Shown piece by piece: positions 54,675-61,897 of a stretch of 64,000 nt of DNA. Location of the stretch: the NCBI GenBank assembly GCA_046329575.1, contig JAXLUJ010000011.1, positions 62,001 to 126,000 on the forward strand, read 5' to 3'. The translations under genes were made by a program, and so were the position numbers. Each line of letters begins with the position of its first letter. The stretch's first letter is position 1. The stretch comes from UBA1941 sp046329575. GTDB lineage: Bacteria; Bacteroidota; Bacteroidia; Chitinophagales; LD1. The notes beneath the pieces were generated by a model that was not told the DNA's origin, did not search any database, and saw only the letters and a program-made list of their open reading frames with translations.

Positions 54675-55886
54675 CTATTTATTGCTTCTCACATCATAGG
54701 CATCGCGAAGCCCATTGCCCACCAAATTAAAACCCAGCACCAGAATCATGATGGCAAAGCCGGGCGAAAGCGCCAAAAAGGCTTTGTTCGAATCAATGAA
54801 ATCCTTGTACTCGTTCAACATGCCGCCCCAGGATGGTGCCGGTGGCTGAACCCCAAGACCAATATAACTTAATCCCGATTCAATTAAAATTGCATTGGCG
54901 AAGTTGGCGCAAGCTACTACGATTACCGGGCCAATGATATTGGGCAGAATATGCCGGAATATGGTGCGCATATGGCCAAAGCCCAAACTTTGTGCGGCAG
55001 TCACAAATTCAAACTCACGCATCAGAATGAACTGCCCGCGAACCATCCGCGCTACATCTACCCACATAGTTAAACCCACAGCAATGAAAATGAGCAGCAC
55101 TTTCGATTCAATAAAAGCGCCTACACCCACATACAGGCCCATAGCCAGCAGCAGTGTGGGGATAGACCAGAACACATTAATAACCCACATGATGGCGGCA
55201 TCTGTTTTTCCCCGAAAGTAACCGGCCACCGCGCCCATTACAATACCGATGAAAAGCGAAATGAGTACTGCTACCAAACCAACAAAAAGGGAAACCCGGG
55301 TGCCAATGATGAGGCGGCTCAGAATATCGCGTCCAAAACGGTCGGTTCCTAATAAGTAGTGTTTTCGCGTAATTCTGGTCTTAAAAATTACCTCATGCCA
55401 TTCTTTATTCTTTTGTTCCAGTAATTGAGGATACTGCCGCGCTTCCTGAAGCGAAAGATTACGGTTTCCCACTAAAATGCTATCCGGTTTTAAGATTTCA
55501 AGATAACTGTACCTTTTTTCTTCTGGTGGGAAATTCTCCCCTTTGTAGGCCGTAACAAACATGAAGGTGTCTTTCATGCGGTAACGGGAAATAGGTACGG
55601 CCTCATAATCGGAAGGCTTTCCAAAAAAGAAGTTCTGAAACCAGGAACGTCCCAGGCTGTTGTTGTTCGATTTTCGTACCAGCAATACAGGTGTGGTAAA
55701 ACCCGGACGGTGCATTTCCAGTTCCAAAATCTGATCGTTACCATCGGGAGTGGAATCAGGCGCGAATTGATACGCAAAAATGGCAATGAAAAAAGCCAGT
55801 GCAATAACAATGAGGCCGAACATAGCCGAACGGTTGCGTTTGAAACGCTTCCACGCCTTTTTATTTAAACTGTTGCTTTGATCCAT
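54675..55886 (-). CDS. ABC transporter permease, DppC/OppC type
   Basis: 403 residues. The N-terminal OppC_N segment is KAWKRFKRNRSAMFGLIVIALAFFIAIFAYQF, followed by a periplasmic insert of about 120 residues before YLLGTDRFGRDILSRLIIGTRVSL. The permease core has about five helices and the EAA-like loop AAQSLGFGHMRTIFRHILPNI at about 290-310, which contacts the ATPase. It belongs to dipeptide/oligopeptide/nickel importers. No partner permease, binding protein or ATPase gene is adjacent, so it works with components encoded elsewhere. Confidence 0.9.
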   Translation of the reverse strand: MDQSNSLNKKAWKRFKRNRSAMFGLIVIALAFFIAIFAYQFAPDSTPDGNDQILELEMHRPGFTTPVLLVRKSNNNSLGRSWFQNFFFGKPSDYEAVPISRYRMKDTFMFVTAYKGENFPPEEKRYSYLEILKPDSILVGNRNLSLQEARQYPQLLEQKNKEWHEVIFKTRITRKHYLLGTDRFGRDILSRLIIGTRVSLFVGLVAVLISLFIGIVMGAVAGYFRGKTDAAIMWVINVFWSIPTLLLAMGLYVGVGAFIESKVLLIFIAVGLTMWVDVARMVRGQFILMREFEFVTAAQSLGFGHMRTIFRHILPNIIGPVIVVACANFANAILIESGLSYIGLGVQPPAPSWGGMLNEYKDFIDSNKAFLALSPGFAIMILVLGFNLVGNGLRDAYDVRSNK

Positions 55887-55946
55887 AAGGCAATTGCCGG
55901 GTGTACAACAATACCATTTTTAGAGAAGATGCCAAAGGAGAGGGGG

Positions 55947-56044
55947 AAAGACGCAAGACACAAGACACAAGACGCAAGATGCAAGATGCAAGACGTAAGA
56001 CACAAGATGCAAGATGCAAGACACAAGACGCAAGGCGCAAGAAC
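55947..56044 (+). repeat. Heptanucleotide array CAAGAYR, about 14 units
   Basis: Units CAAGACA, CAAGACG and CAAGATG, with one TAAGACA and one CAAGGCG. It lies 60 nt upstream of the permease start codon on the opposite strand. It is open in several frames but has no coding signal. Confidence 0.9.
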
Positions 56045-56086
56045 AAGGCAAGTTATGAGTGGTGAGCTGGGGGGGCTTGGCGATGA

Positions 56087-56184
56087 ACTTACGATGTAGG
56101 AGTTACGAAGTCGCATTTCGGATGTTCTTCAACCTCGAAGGTGGAGCTTTTGAGGTTCCGGCAAACCCAATTTACGAAGTAAGA
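56087..56184. repeat. TTACGAAGT short repeats
   Basis: AACTTACGATGTAGGAGTTACGAAGTCGC and, further on, TTTACGAAGTAAGA belong to the same short family as 32840-33096. The MITE-like element starts directly after the last unit, and ACTTGCGAAGTAGG follows its right end. Confidence 0.5.
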
Positions 56185-56465
56185 CTGGCGTTGTTGCATG
56201 AATAATTCTGACGATCCAAGGTAAAGCATTGCCTAAAAGGGTGATGAAATATTTAAGAGGACCTATGTATGTTGCTCAAAAAAAATACGGCTGCATATTT
56301 TGGCAAACCGCGGTAGGGATGGCAGCGGAAAGCCCGGAAGCCGCGCCACTGCTGCGTTTCATGAGGCGCAAACCTTAGGCCGCGGCTGAGGACTTGCAGC
56401 GAACAGCCCGGCATCCGCAAAAATAAAAATCCTGTTTAGACGGTATATTCATGCAACAACGCCAG
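56185..56465 (+). mobile_element. MITE-like element, copy 2
   Basis: 281 bp and non-coding, with perfect 20-bp terminal inverted repeats: CTGGCGTTGTTGCATGAATA at 56185-56204 and its exact reverse complement at 56446-56465. The centre carries CCGCGGTAGGGATGGCAGCG, AAAGCCCGGAAGCCGCGCC and CTGAGGACTTGCAGCGAACA. It is homologous over its whole length to 9888-10161 in the opposite orientation. Immediately outside are TAAGA (left) and TAAAA (right), a possible imperfect 5-bp target duplication. It occupies much of the 708-nt gap between the permease and the serine hydrolase. Confidence 0.8.
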
Positions 56466-56594
56466 TAAAACTTGCGAAGTAGGTTAGAAGCAAGACGCTA
56501 GTGGAAAGCAAAAAAAAATGTTTTGAAATCGAAGAACGAATAACTCGAAATGAATTACGGCCGCTTTCCCTTCACTTTCTTTTATATTTCCGCT

Positions 56595-58205
56595 ATGAAA
56601 CCTTATTTGATTGTGGTTTTAGTTTTTATGCAATTAACCATTAAGGCACAGTTGCAGGAACGAATCGACAGCTTGTTAGGTGCTGTGGCACAAAAGCCGC
56701 GTGATCCGGGATTTACCGTTATGGTGGTTCGCCACGACAGTGTGTTGTATTCCCGCAGTTTTGGTATGGCCAATGCTCAAAAGAAACTCCCCATTTCCGA
56801 GGCAACAATCTTCAATATCGGTTCAGTAACCAAACAATTCACAGCGTTCTGCATCCTGAAATTAGAGCTGGAGGGAAAGTTGAAGCGAAGCGATCTCATT
56901 CAAAAATATTTGCCTGAAATTCCACAAGGAAGCGATACGATAACCATTGCCAATTTGCTATCGCATACCAGCGGCCTGCCCGATTATTTGGAAGCGCTGA
57001 GCTTAATGGGCGAAAATAAAGTGAGCAATATCGAACGCAACCAAATGTTCGATTATTACCGTACCCAACCCTCAGCTTCGTTCGCTCCGGGTTCACGGTT
57101 CAGCTACTCGAATGCAGGATATATGATGCTGGCCGTTATTGTAGAGCGGGTGGCAAAAATGCCATTGGCCGACTACCTAAAGCAACAGGTTTTTGAACCA
57201 TTGAAAATGACCACAGCAACTTGTGTGCTTCAGGAACAGGATGGTTTGCAGGGCACGGTTTCCTATTTTAAAGTAGGGAAAACCTATCATCATCGCAAAA
57301 TCCCGGTTTTAAACGCCGTTGGCGCAACCGGCGTTTGTTGCAGTTTAAATGACTTCAGAAAATGGGACCGGAATTTTTTATACCCGTCGGCTGAAACACG
57401 CGCCATTATTGAAGAAATGCGGAAATGTTATCGTTTGAATGATGGTAGCAGCCTGGGTTATGGTTCGGGCATCATCGTCAAACCTTACCATGGATATATT
57501 TCTGAGGAACACAGCGGCGGCTGGAATGAATTTATGGTGCAATTCCGGCGCATACCTGAATTGGAATTATCGATTTTAATTGCCGGCAACCGAACCGATT
57601 ACAATGCCTTGCAGCTTTGCAACCAAATCACCGATTGGTGTTTGCCTCCAAGGTCAGATTCCGCTTTTTCAAAACTTCAGGCGTTGCCACCCCACCGTGA
57701 AATTTGCGGAACTTATCTGGATGAGAATAACCTGATAAGAAAAATTTTTATCAAAGATGGTGTGCCGGTAATTACATCCTATAAAGATACCGTAAATGAG
57801 CTGCGCCAATTTCGGATGATTAGCACTTCTTTAGATACAACGTGGGCAATAGACGATGCCGGCGACACCTTGATTTTTGAACGATCAGGAGAAAAAATTT
57901 CCGGATTGTACTATGCAGGAAGTACCTACTTCCATTTCAGAAGACATTTTACCAAAATGACCTTTAACCAGGCCGATTTGCAAAGCGGAAATTTTCAGCA
58001 CGAACATTACAATGTGTTTTTGAGAATCAGCAAATCGCCTGATCAATATTTCTTGCAATTTTCAGGAAGAAAGTTTTTATTGGAATCGTTTGGCGATGGC
58101 ATTTATAAAGTTCAAAATCACCCGGTGGTGCTGCGTTTTAAAACTACCAGCACCCTGCTTATTGGCGATGAATGGAATTCGAATTTGAAGTTTGTGAAGC
58201 GCTGA
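56595..58205 (+). CDS. Secreted serine hydrolase, beta-lactamase/class C PBP-like
   Basis: About 536 residues; the ATG at 56595 gives a signal peptide ending near TIKAQ. The catalytic domain (about 25-345) has the Ser-x-x-Lys motif in NIGSVTKQFTAF (about 84-95) and the Tyr motif in FSYSNAGYMML (YSN, about 173-175). SEEHSGGWNEF may supply the third motif (HSGG). The 170-residue C-terminal part resembles the lipocalin-like extension of this family. Members act on D-amino-acid peptides, esters or cell-wall peptides. It is monocistronic, with TATATTTC, a near -7 box, shortly before the start. Confidence 0.87.
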   Translation: MKPYLIVVLVFMQLTIKAQLQERIDSLLGAVAQKPRDPGFTVMVVRHDSVLYSRSFGMANAQKKLPISEATIFNIGSVTKQFTAFCILKLELEGKLKRSDLIQKYLPEIPQGSDTITIANLLSHTSGLPDYLEALSLMGENKVSNIERNQMFDYYRTQPSASFAPGSRFSYSNAGYMMLAVIVERVAKMPLADYLKQQVFEPLKMTTATCVLQEQDGLQGTVSYFKVGKTYHHRKIPVLNAVGATGVCCSLNDFRKWDRNFLYPSAETRAIIEEMRKCYRLNDGSSLGYGSGIIVKPYHGYISEEHSGGWNEFMVQFRRIPELELSILIAGNRTDYNALQLCNQITDWCLPPRSDSAFSKLQALPPHREICGTYLDENNLIRKIFIKDGVPVITSYKDTVNELRQFRMISTSLDTTWAIDDAGDTLIFERSGEKISGLYYAGSTYFHFRRHFTKMTFNQADLQSGNFQHEHYNVFLRISKSPDQYFLQFSGRKFLLESFGDGIYKVQNHPVVLRFKTTSTLLIGDEWNSNLKFVKR

Positions 58206-58343
58206 GACGAATTAAGTATTAAGCTGTGAGTAAAATGGTATGCATGAAAGTTGTTGGAAGTTCCTACTTATTCAGCATATACACTATACTATTATTAACA
58301 AAAATTAACTAATCGAATACGGTTCCTTTGTATATAATTATGA

Positions 58344-58817
58344 ATGAACAAAATAATAATTAAATCGATAATTTTATTAAGTCTAGTAACACTTAAAATT
58401 GTATTAAGTTCTTATACCTGTCCTTGCTCAGCTTCATCTAGCGCCTGCCCTCAAAAATTTAAATTTCCTGAAGCGGGGGTGGTACCCAATTGTAACGGTT
58501 ACGTTAGTTTTAGCTCCAATTATCTATACGACGGTTGGGTCTACCAATTTTCTGTAAAATCCGATCAGTTCTGTGAGTCCTTTCAAATTGACGCTTCACA
58601 CAATGCTGACAAAAGTGGTTGTGACTATATTATATCCAAATGGGTTCCAGGCTATCCATGTGATTTTTCACTGGGTGTAATTTCACCATGTGGATATTTT
58701 GCACCAGGTGTAAAGAATACCTTTAACTATAGTGGAAATTCCGGAAGTAATGGTTACTGCAATGGGCCGGCATTTAATTCAAACTCTTTTTCCAATGGCG
58801 GTCAGATTGGTTGTTAA
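58344..58817 (+). CDS. Small Cys-rich secreted protein of unknown function
   Basis: 157 residues. The N terminus IIIKSIILLSLVTLKIVLSS is a signal peptide. The mature part has ten Cys (CPC close to the new N terminus and Cys as the last residue), many Asn, Ser, Gly and Tyr, and no membrane segment. An even Cys number suggests disulfides. I recognise no family. It is AT-richer than its surroundings by eye and heads a three-gene unit with a lipoprotein and an Lgt-like enzyme. The following gene starts 10 nt after its stop. Confidence 0.7.
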   Translation: MNKIIIKSIILLSLVTLKIVLSSYTCPCSASSSACPQKFKFPEAGVVPNCNGYVSFSSNYLYDGWVYQFSVKSDQFCESFQIDASHNADKSGCDYIISKWVPGYPCDFSLGVISPCGYFAPGVKNTFNYSGNSGSNGYCNGPAFNSNSFSNGGQIGC

Positions 58818-58827
58818 ATCTTAAATT

Positions 58828-59646
58828 ATGAATAAATACATTTTTTCAGCTGTTTTAATAGTGCTTCTGCAAAGTTGTGCAAAGGATATTTCGCACGCTG
58901 TTAGTCCAACGATTACACGTAAAGGTAATTTCATTACATATTCGGAACTGGCTGGAAAGCAGGAAACATGGAAGCGAGTATTTGAGTCAAAAGACGGATC
59001 ATTTACATTTCACTACGCTGAAGGATATTGGGCATTAGAACATTCAGTAAAATCAAATACCGCTGCTCAAGGCCGTATTGTGAATGCGGGAAAAAACGGT
59101 TTAATACCTATTGATGGAATAAAATTAAACGCTATATATTACCCTTCCATTGAGGATGAAGGTCAGAAGTTGCTCGAAGTTCATCCCAAATGGGGAAGTG
59201 TGGAAGAAGAGCAAATTTCAACTGCCTTTGGTAAAGTAAATCACATTGACGTACTGGGTAAAGATGTTGATTTAACCTGCGATCTGGATTTCCCTAAACT
59301 ATTGCACATAGAAAACTTCTCAAAAGTTAATCCTGATGGCTGGTATATTATCAATAAAGGGGAAGACTTAGACCTTCATTGGAATGCTTCAAATAATGAA
59401 TTGGGAATATTCATAAAACTGGAGGACGTAGAAAACTATGAAACCAGTATGCCTGTTTACTTATTCATTGCAGAGGATGATGGCCATTTCACTGTTTCTG
59501 CTGATATGCTGAAACCGTACTCTACTGATAAAGGCACCACCCTTCGCGCAACCTTGTATAGGGGGGCTTATAAAGATGTAGATAATAAGATGAGCTGCCG
59601 TTTTTCAGCTATTAGTGAATCAACTCTGAATATTATTCTTAAATAG
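58828..59646 (+). CDS. Lipoprotein of unknown function
   Basis: 272 residues. The lipobox is VLLQSCAKD, so Cys17 should be lipidated and the protein anchored to the membrane. The mature domain is strand-rich with FTYSELAGKQETWKRVF-like pieces (FITYSELAGKQETW), LLEVHPKWGSVEEEQ and a C-terminal half with DLDLHWNASNNELGIFIKLED and VYLFIAEDDGHFTVSADM, which suggests a beta-sandwich. I recognise no family. It is the middle gene of the unit, 10 nt after the Cys-rich gene and 2 nt before the Lgt-like gene. Confidence 0.72.
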   Translation: MNKYIFSAVLIVLLQSCAKDISHAVSPTITRKGNFITYSELAGKQETWKRVFESKDGSFTFHYAEGYWALEHSVKSNTAAQGRIVNAGKNGLIPIDGIKLNAIYYPSIEDEGQKLLEVHPKWGSVEEEQISTAFGKVNHIDVLGKDVDLTCDLDFPKLLHIENFSKVNPDGWYIINKGEDLDLHWNASNNELGIFIKLEDVENYETSMPVYLFIAEDDGHFTVSADMLKPYSTDKGTTLRATLYRGAYKDVDNKMSCRFSAISESTLNIILK

Positions 59647-59648
59647 TT

Positions 59649-60407
59649 GTGCGCTTCAATAGCTACTTCTATCTGCTTTTTAATATTCCGTGTTTTGCAG
59701 TATGCTATAAACTGATCCGTTATTTTTATAGAAAGGAAACGACTAATTCCTTTCCAATTGTCTACACCGTATATATTCTAAACGGGTTAATTTTAGGATG
59801 GATCGGAGCCTTACTTGCTGCAAAAATTGAGTTTCTACTTGATTCACACGTAACTCTGCAACCCACATTTTACGCATATTTCTCCTTTTTTTTCGCCGGG
59901 CAACGCTGGGATGGTGCATTTCTGTTTGTGTTAATTTACTACCTGACTATCGTAAAGCATAAGATTCAACCGAAAGAATTTACACCGTATTTCAATAGTA
60001 TTTGTCTAACCAGTTGCCTGCTTTATGCAGTTGGAAAGGTGGGTTGTTTTCTGGCAGGTCACACAGCAGAGTGCTCAGGCTCACCAAGTAATTTACCATG
60101 GGCGGTTGTTGTTCCGCCTTTAACTTATGCAATGCATCCAAGGCAATTATATGATGCGATTTTTCACGTCCTACTTTTTGGAGGGATGATATTGATTACT
60201 AAACCACAATCGAAATGGAGGTATCTTACATATATTATCATCTCACCGGTGTATTGTGCTTTTTCAGATTTGCTCAGTATGAATTCTCGTGTATTCTGGA
60301 TTTTTACCAGTTCTCAATTAATTGACCTAACAGCTTTGTTTGTTGTTTTGTTGTCTTTAGCGTGGGAGACTAATTCGAAGCGAATACAAATGAAATTTTC
60401 TTCCTGA
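59649..60407 (+). CDS. Divergent prolipoprotein diacylglyceryl transferase (Lgt)-like membrane protein
   Basis: 252 residues from a GTG start, 2 nt after the lipoprotein stop. About six to seven membrane segments. The middle reads AVGKVGCFLAGHTAECSGSP then LPWAV and AMHPRQLYDAIFHVLLF at about 131-180. This matches the Lgt signature G-R-x-G-C-x-x-x-G, L-P-W and H-P-x-Q-L-Y-E in order, though Lys replaces the Arg and Asp follows the Tyr. Housekeeping Lgt attaches diacylglycerol to lipobox Cys. This short, altered copy next to a lipoprotein could be dedicated to it; activity is unproven. Confidence 0.72.
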   Translation: MRFNSYFYLLFNIPCFAVCYKLIRYFYRKETTNSFPIVYTVYILNGLILGWIGALLAAKIEFLLDSHVTLQPTFYAYFSFFFAGQRWDGAFLFVLIYYLTIVKHKIQPKEFTPYFNSICLTSCLLYAVGKVGCFLAGHTAECSGSPSNLPWAVVVPPLTYAMHPRQLYDAIFHVLLFGGMILITKPQSKWRYLTYIIISPVYCAFSDLLSMNSRVFWIFTSSQLIDLTALFVVLLSLAWETNSKRIQMKFSS

Positions 60408-60459
60408 AATTTTCCTTTGAGGGGAACACAGATTGCTGTTTGCGCCATCCGATTCGAAG

Positions 60460-60556
60460 CGGCCGGGATTGGAGTGGTGCCGCCTTTGGCGGCAGTGCGA
60501 AGTGAAACGTAGCACCGCAGCGATAGCGGAGCCACGCAAAGCCCGAATGCCGCCAT
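60460..60556 (-). repeat. Dispersed GC-rich repeat, family A, copy 5
   Basis: It matches the reverse complement of 3366-3480 (GCGGCCGGGATTGGAGTGG, AGCGATAGCGGAGCCACGCA, AAGCCCGAATGCCGCCAT). It lies in the 197-nt gap between convergent genes, where no terminator is obvious. Confidence 0.65.
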
Positions 60557-60604
60557 AATCAAAAGAGTGATTGCAGAAAGCCGCTTAAACCTATATTATA
60601 TTTC

Positions 60605-61882
60605 TCAGGGTTTAGGTACAATCTTTCTATACTTCCATTTATAGCGGCCGCGCAGCGAAAATAATCCGATAAGTACCACATACAGGATGTGAAAAACTTC
60701 AAACAACGGTGAGAGTAGTAACACGATTTTCCTTTTGTAAAAATGCGCCACGCCTATATTGAAAATTACATCAAAAAAAAATTTAGTTCCGCCTAAAATG
60801 GCCACCGGAATCCACGCTTGTTTTATCGGGTAAAATGCAAAGCCGGCTGCGGCTAAAACCGCAAAATTATAAAGCCACGCAAACACCAAAACCACTGTAA
60901 CCATGCGCCTTTTGAACTGCGTAGATTTACTGGTCCATCGGATGCGTTGCGAAAAAAATGTGCTCAGCGACGGCTCGGGTTTCGAGAATACGCAGGCATC
61001 AGCATGCTTCAAAAATCCGATGCTGCGCGGATATAGCGTTTCAATTTTCTGCATCAAAAAAACATCGTCGCCGGTAGGCACGTCCATGTTTCCTTTAAAA
61101 CCATCTACTTCCAGAAAGGTCTTCTTCTCATAAATCAAATTGGCGCCATTGCACATGGTGGGAAATCCATTGGCAATGGTGCCACAAGTAATGCCGGAAA
61201 GACTGATCACATCGAGTTGCTGGAACAGCCCCAGCAATCCTTTGGCGGGCGCCATCATTACCGGTGCGGTTACCAGTTTGTATGAATTACTTTGATAGAA
61301 GGCTACCATGGTGCGCAGCCAGTTTTCGCTCATCAGGCAATCGCCATCGGTGGTTACAATCAGTTCGCTCTTCGCGTTTTTGATGCCCAGGGTAATTGCT
61401 TTCTTTTTGTTTGGAACTTTTTCGTTGTGGTCGCCGAAATAATTTTCCAGGTTCAGTACTTTCAAACCTTCCCGCATTTCTTCTTTGGCCAGGCGCAGCG
61501 TGGGGTCCAAACTGTAATCGTTAATCACAATCACTTCCATTTTTCCTGCGTCATAATTTTGACGGAATACGGAACGAATACATTCCTGAATCGATTCCGC
61601 CTCATTCCGAACAGGAATAATCACGGTTACCGATGGCAGCGCATTTTCAGGCAGTGTTTTCAACCAGGTGGTGCGGTACCAACCCACCAGAAAATAGATG
61701 ATCATTGCCGCATAAGCTGCACTGCATCCGATAGCTATGAAAACAAGATTTTCCAACGCGGTGAAAGAACAAACTAAAGGCGGTAGGTGGTGTTGCAGGT
61801 TTTCCACAGTGGTTGGGCAATCTTTGTTTTCTGTTATTTTCGCGGCGCCCGCCTGATTGTTCTTTGGTCCTTTTTCAAACAC
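60605..61882 (-). CDS. Membrane glycosyltransferase family 2
   Basis: Up to 425 residues. A first membrane helix (NLVFIAIGCSAAYAAMIIYFLVGW) precedes the GT-A domain with VTVIIPVRNEAESIQECI, VIVINDYSLDPT, VTTDGDCLMSENWLR (metal-binding DxD) and the acceptor motif FFSQRIRWTSKSTQF (QxxRW). Three C-terminal helices follow. This is the layout of processive or lipid-linked family 2 enzymes. The ATG at 61882 leaves only 15 nt to carB and adds a low-complexity start; a TTG at about 61756, just before the membrane helix, is an alternative. The acceptor is unknown. Confidence 0.85.
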   Translation of the reverse strand: MFEKGPKNNQAGAAKITENKDCPTTVENLQHHLPPLVCSFTALENLVFIAIGCSAAYAAMIIYFLVGWYRTTWLKTLPENALPSVTVIIPVRNEAESIQECIRSVFRQNYDAGKMEVIVINDYSLDPTLRLAKEEMREGLKVLNLENYFGDHNEKVPNKKKAITLGIKNAKSELIVTTDGDCLMSENWLRTMVAFYQSNSYKLVTAPVMMAPAKGLLGLFQQLDVISLSGITCGTIANGFPTMCNGANLIYEKKTFLEVDGFKGNMDVPTGDDVFLMQKIETLYPRSIGFLKHADACVFSKPEPSLSTFFSQRIRWTSKSTQFKRRMVTVVLVFAWLYNFAVLAAAGFAFYPIKQAWIPVAILGGTKFFFDVIFNIGVAHFYKRKIVLLLSPLFEVFHILYVVLIGLFSLRGRYKWKYRKIVPKP

Positions 61883-61897
61883 ACTGATTTTTTACTG

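Noticed and set aside
55865..56116. Small membrane-protein-like open frames rich in Leu, Cys and Ser
   Set aside because: They are translations of the heptanucleotide array, which is open in several frames because of its period.
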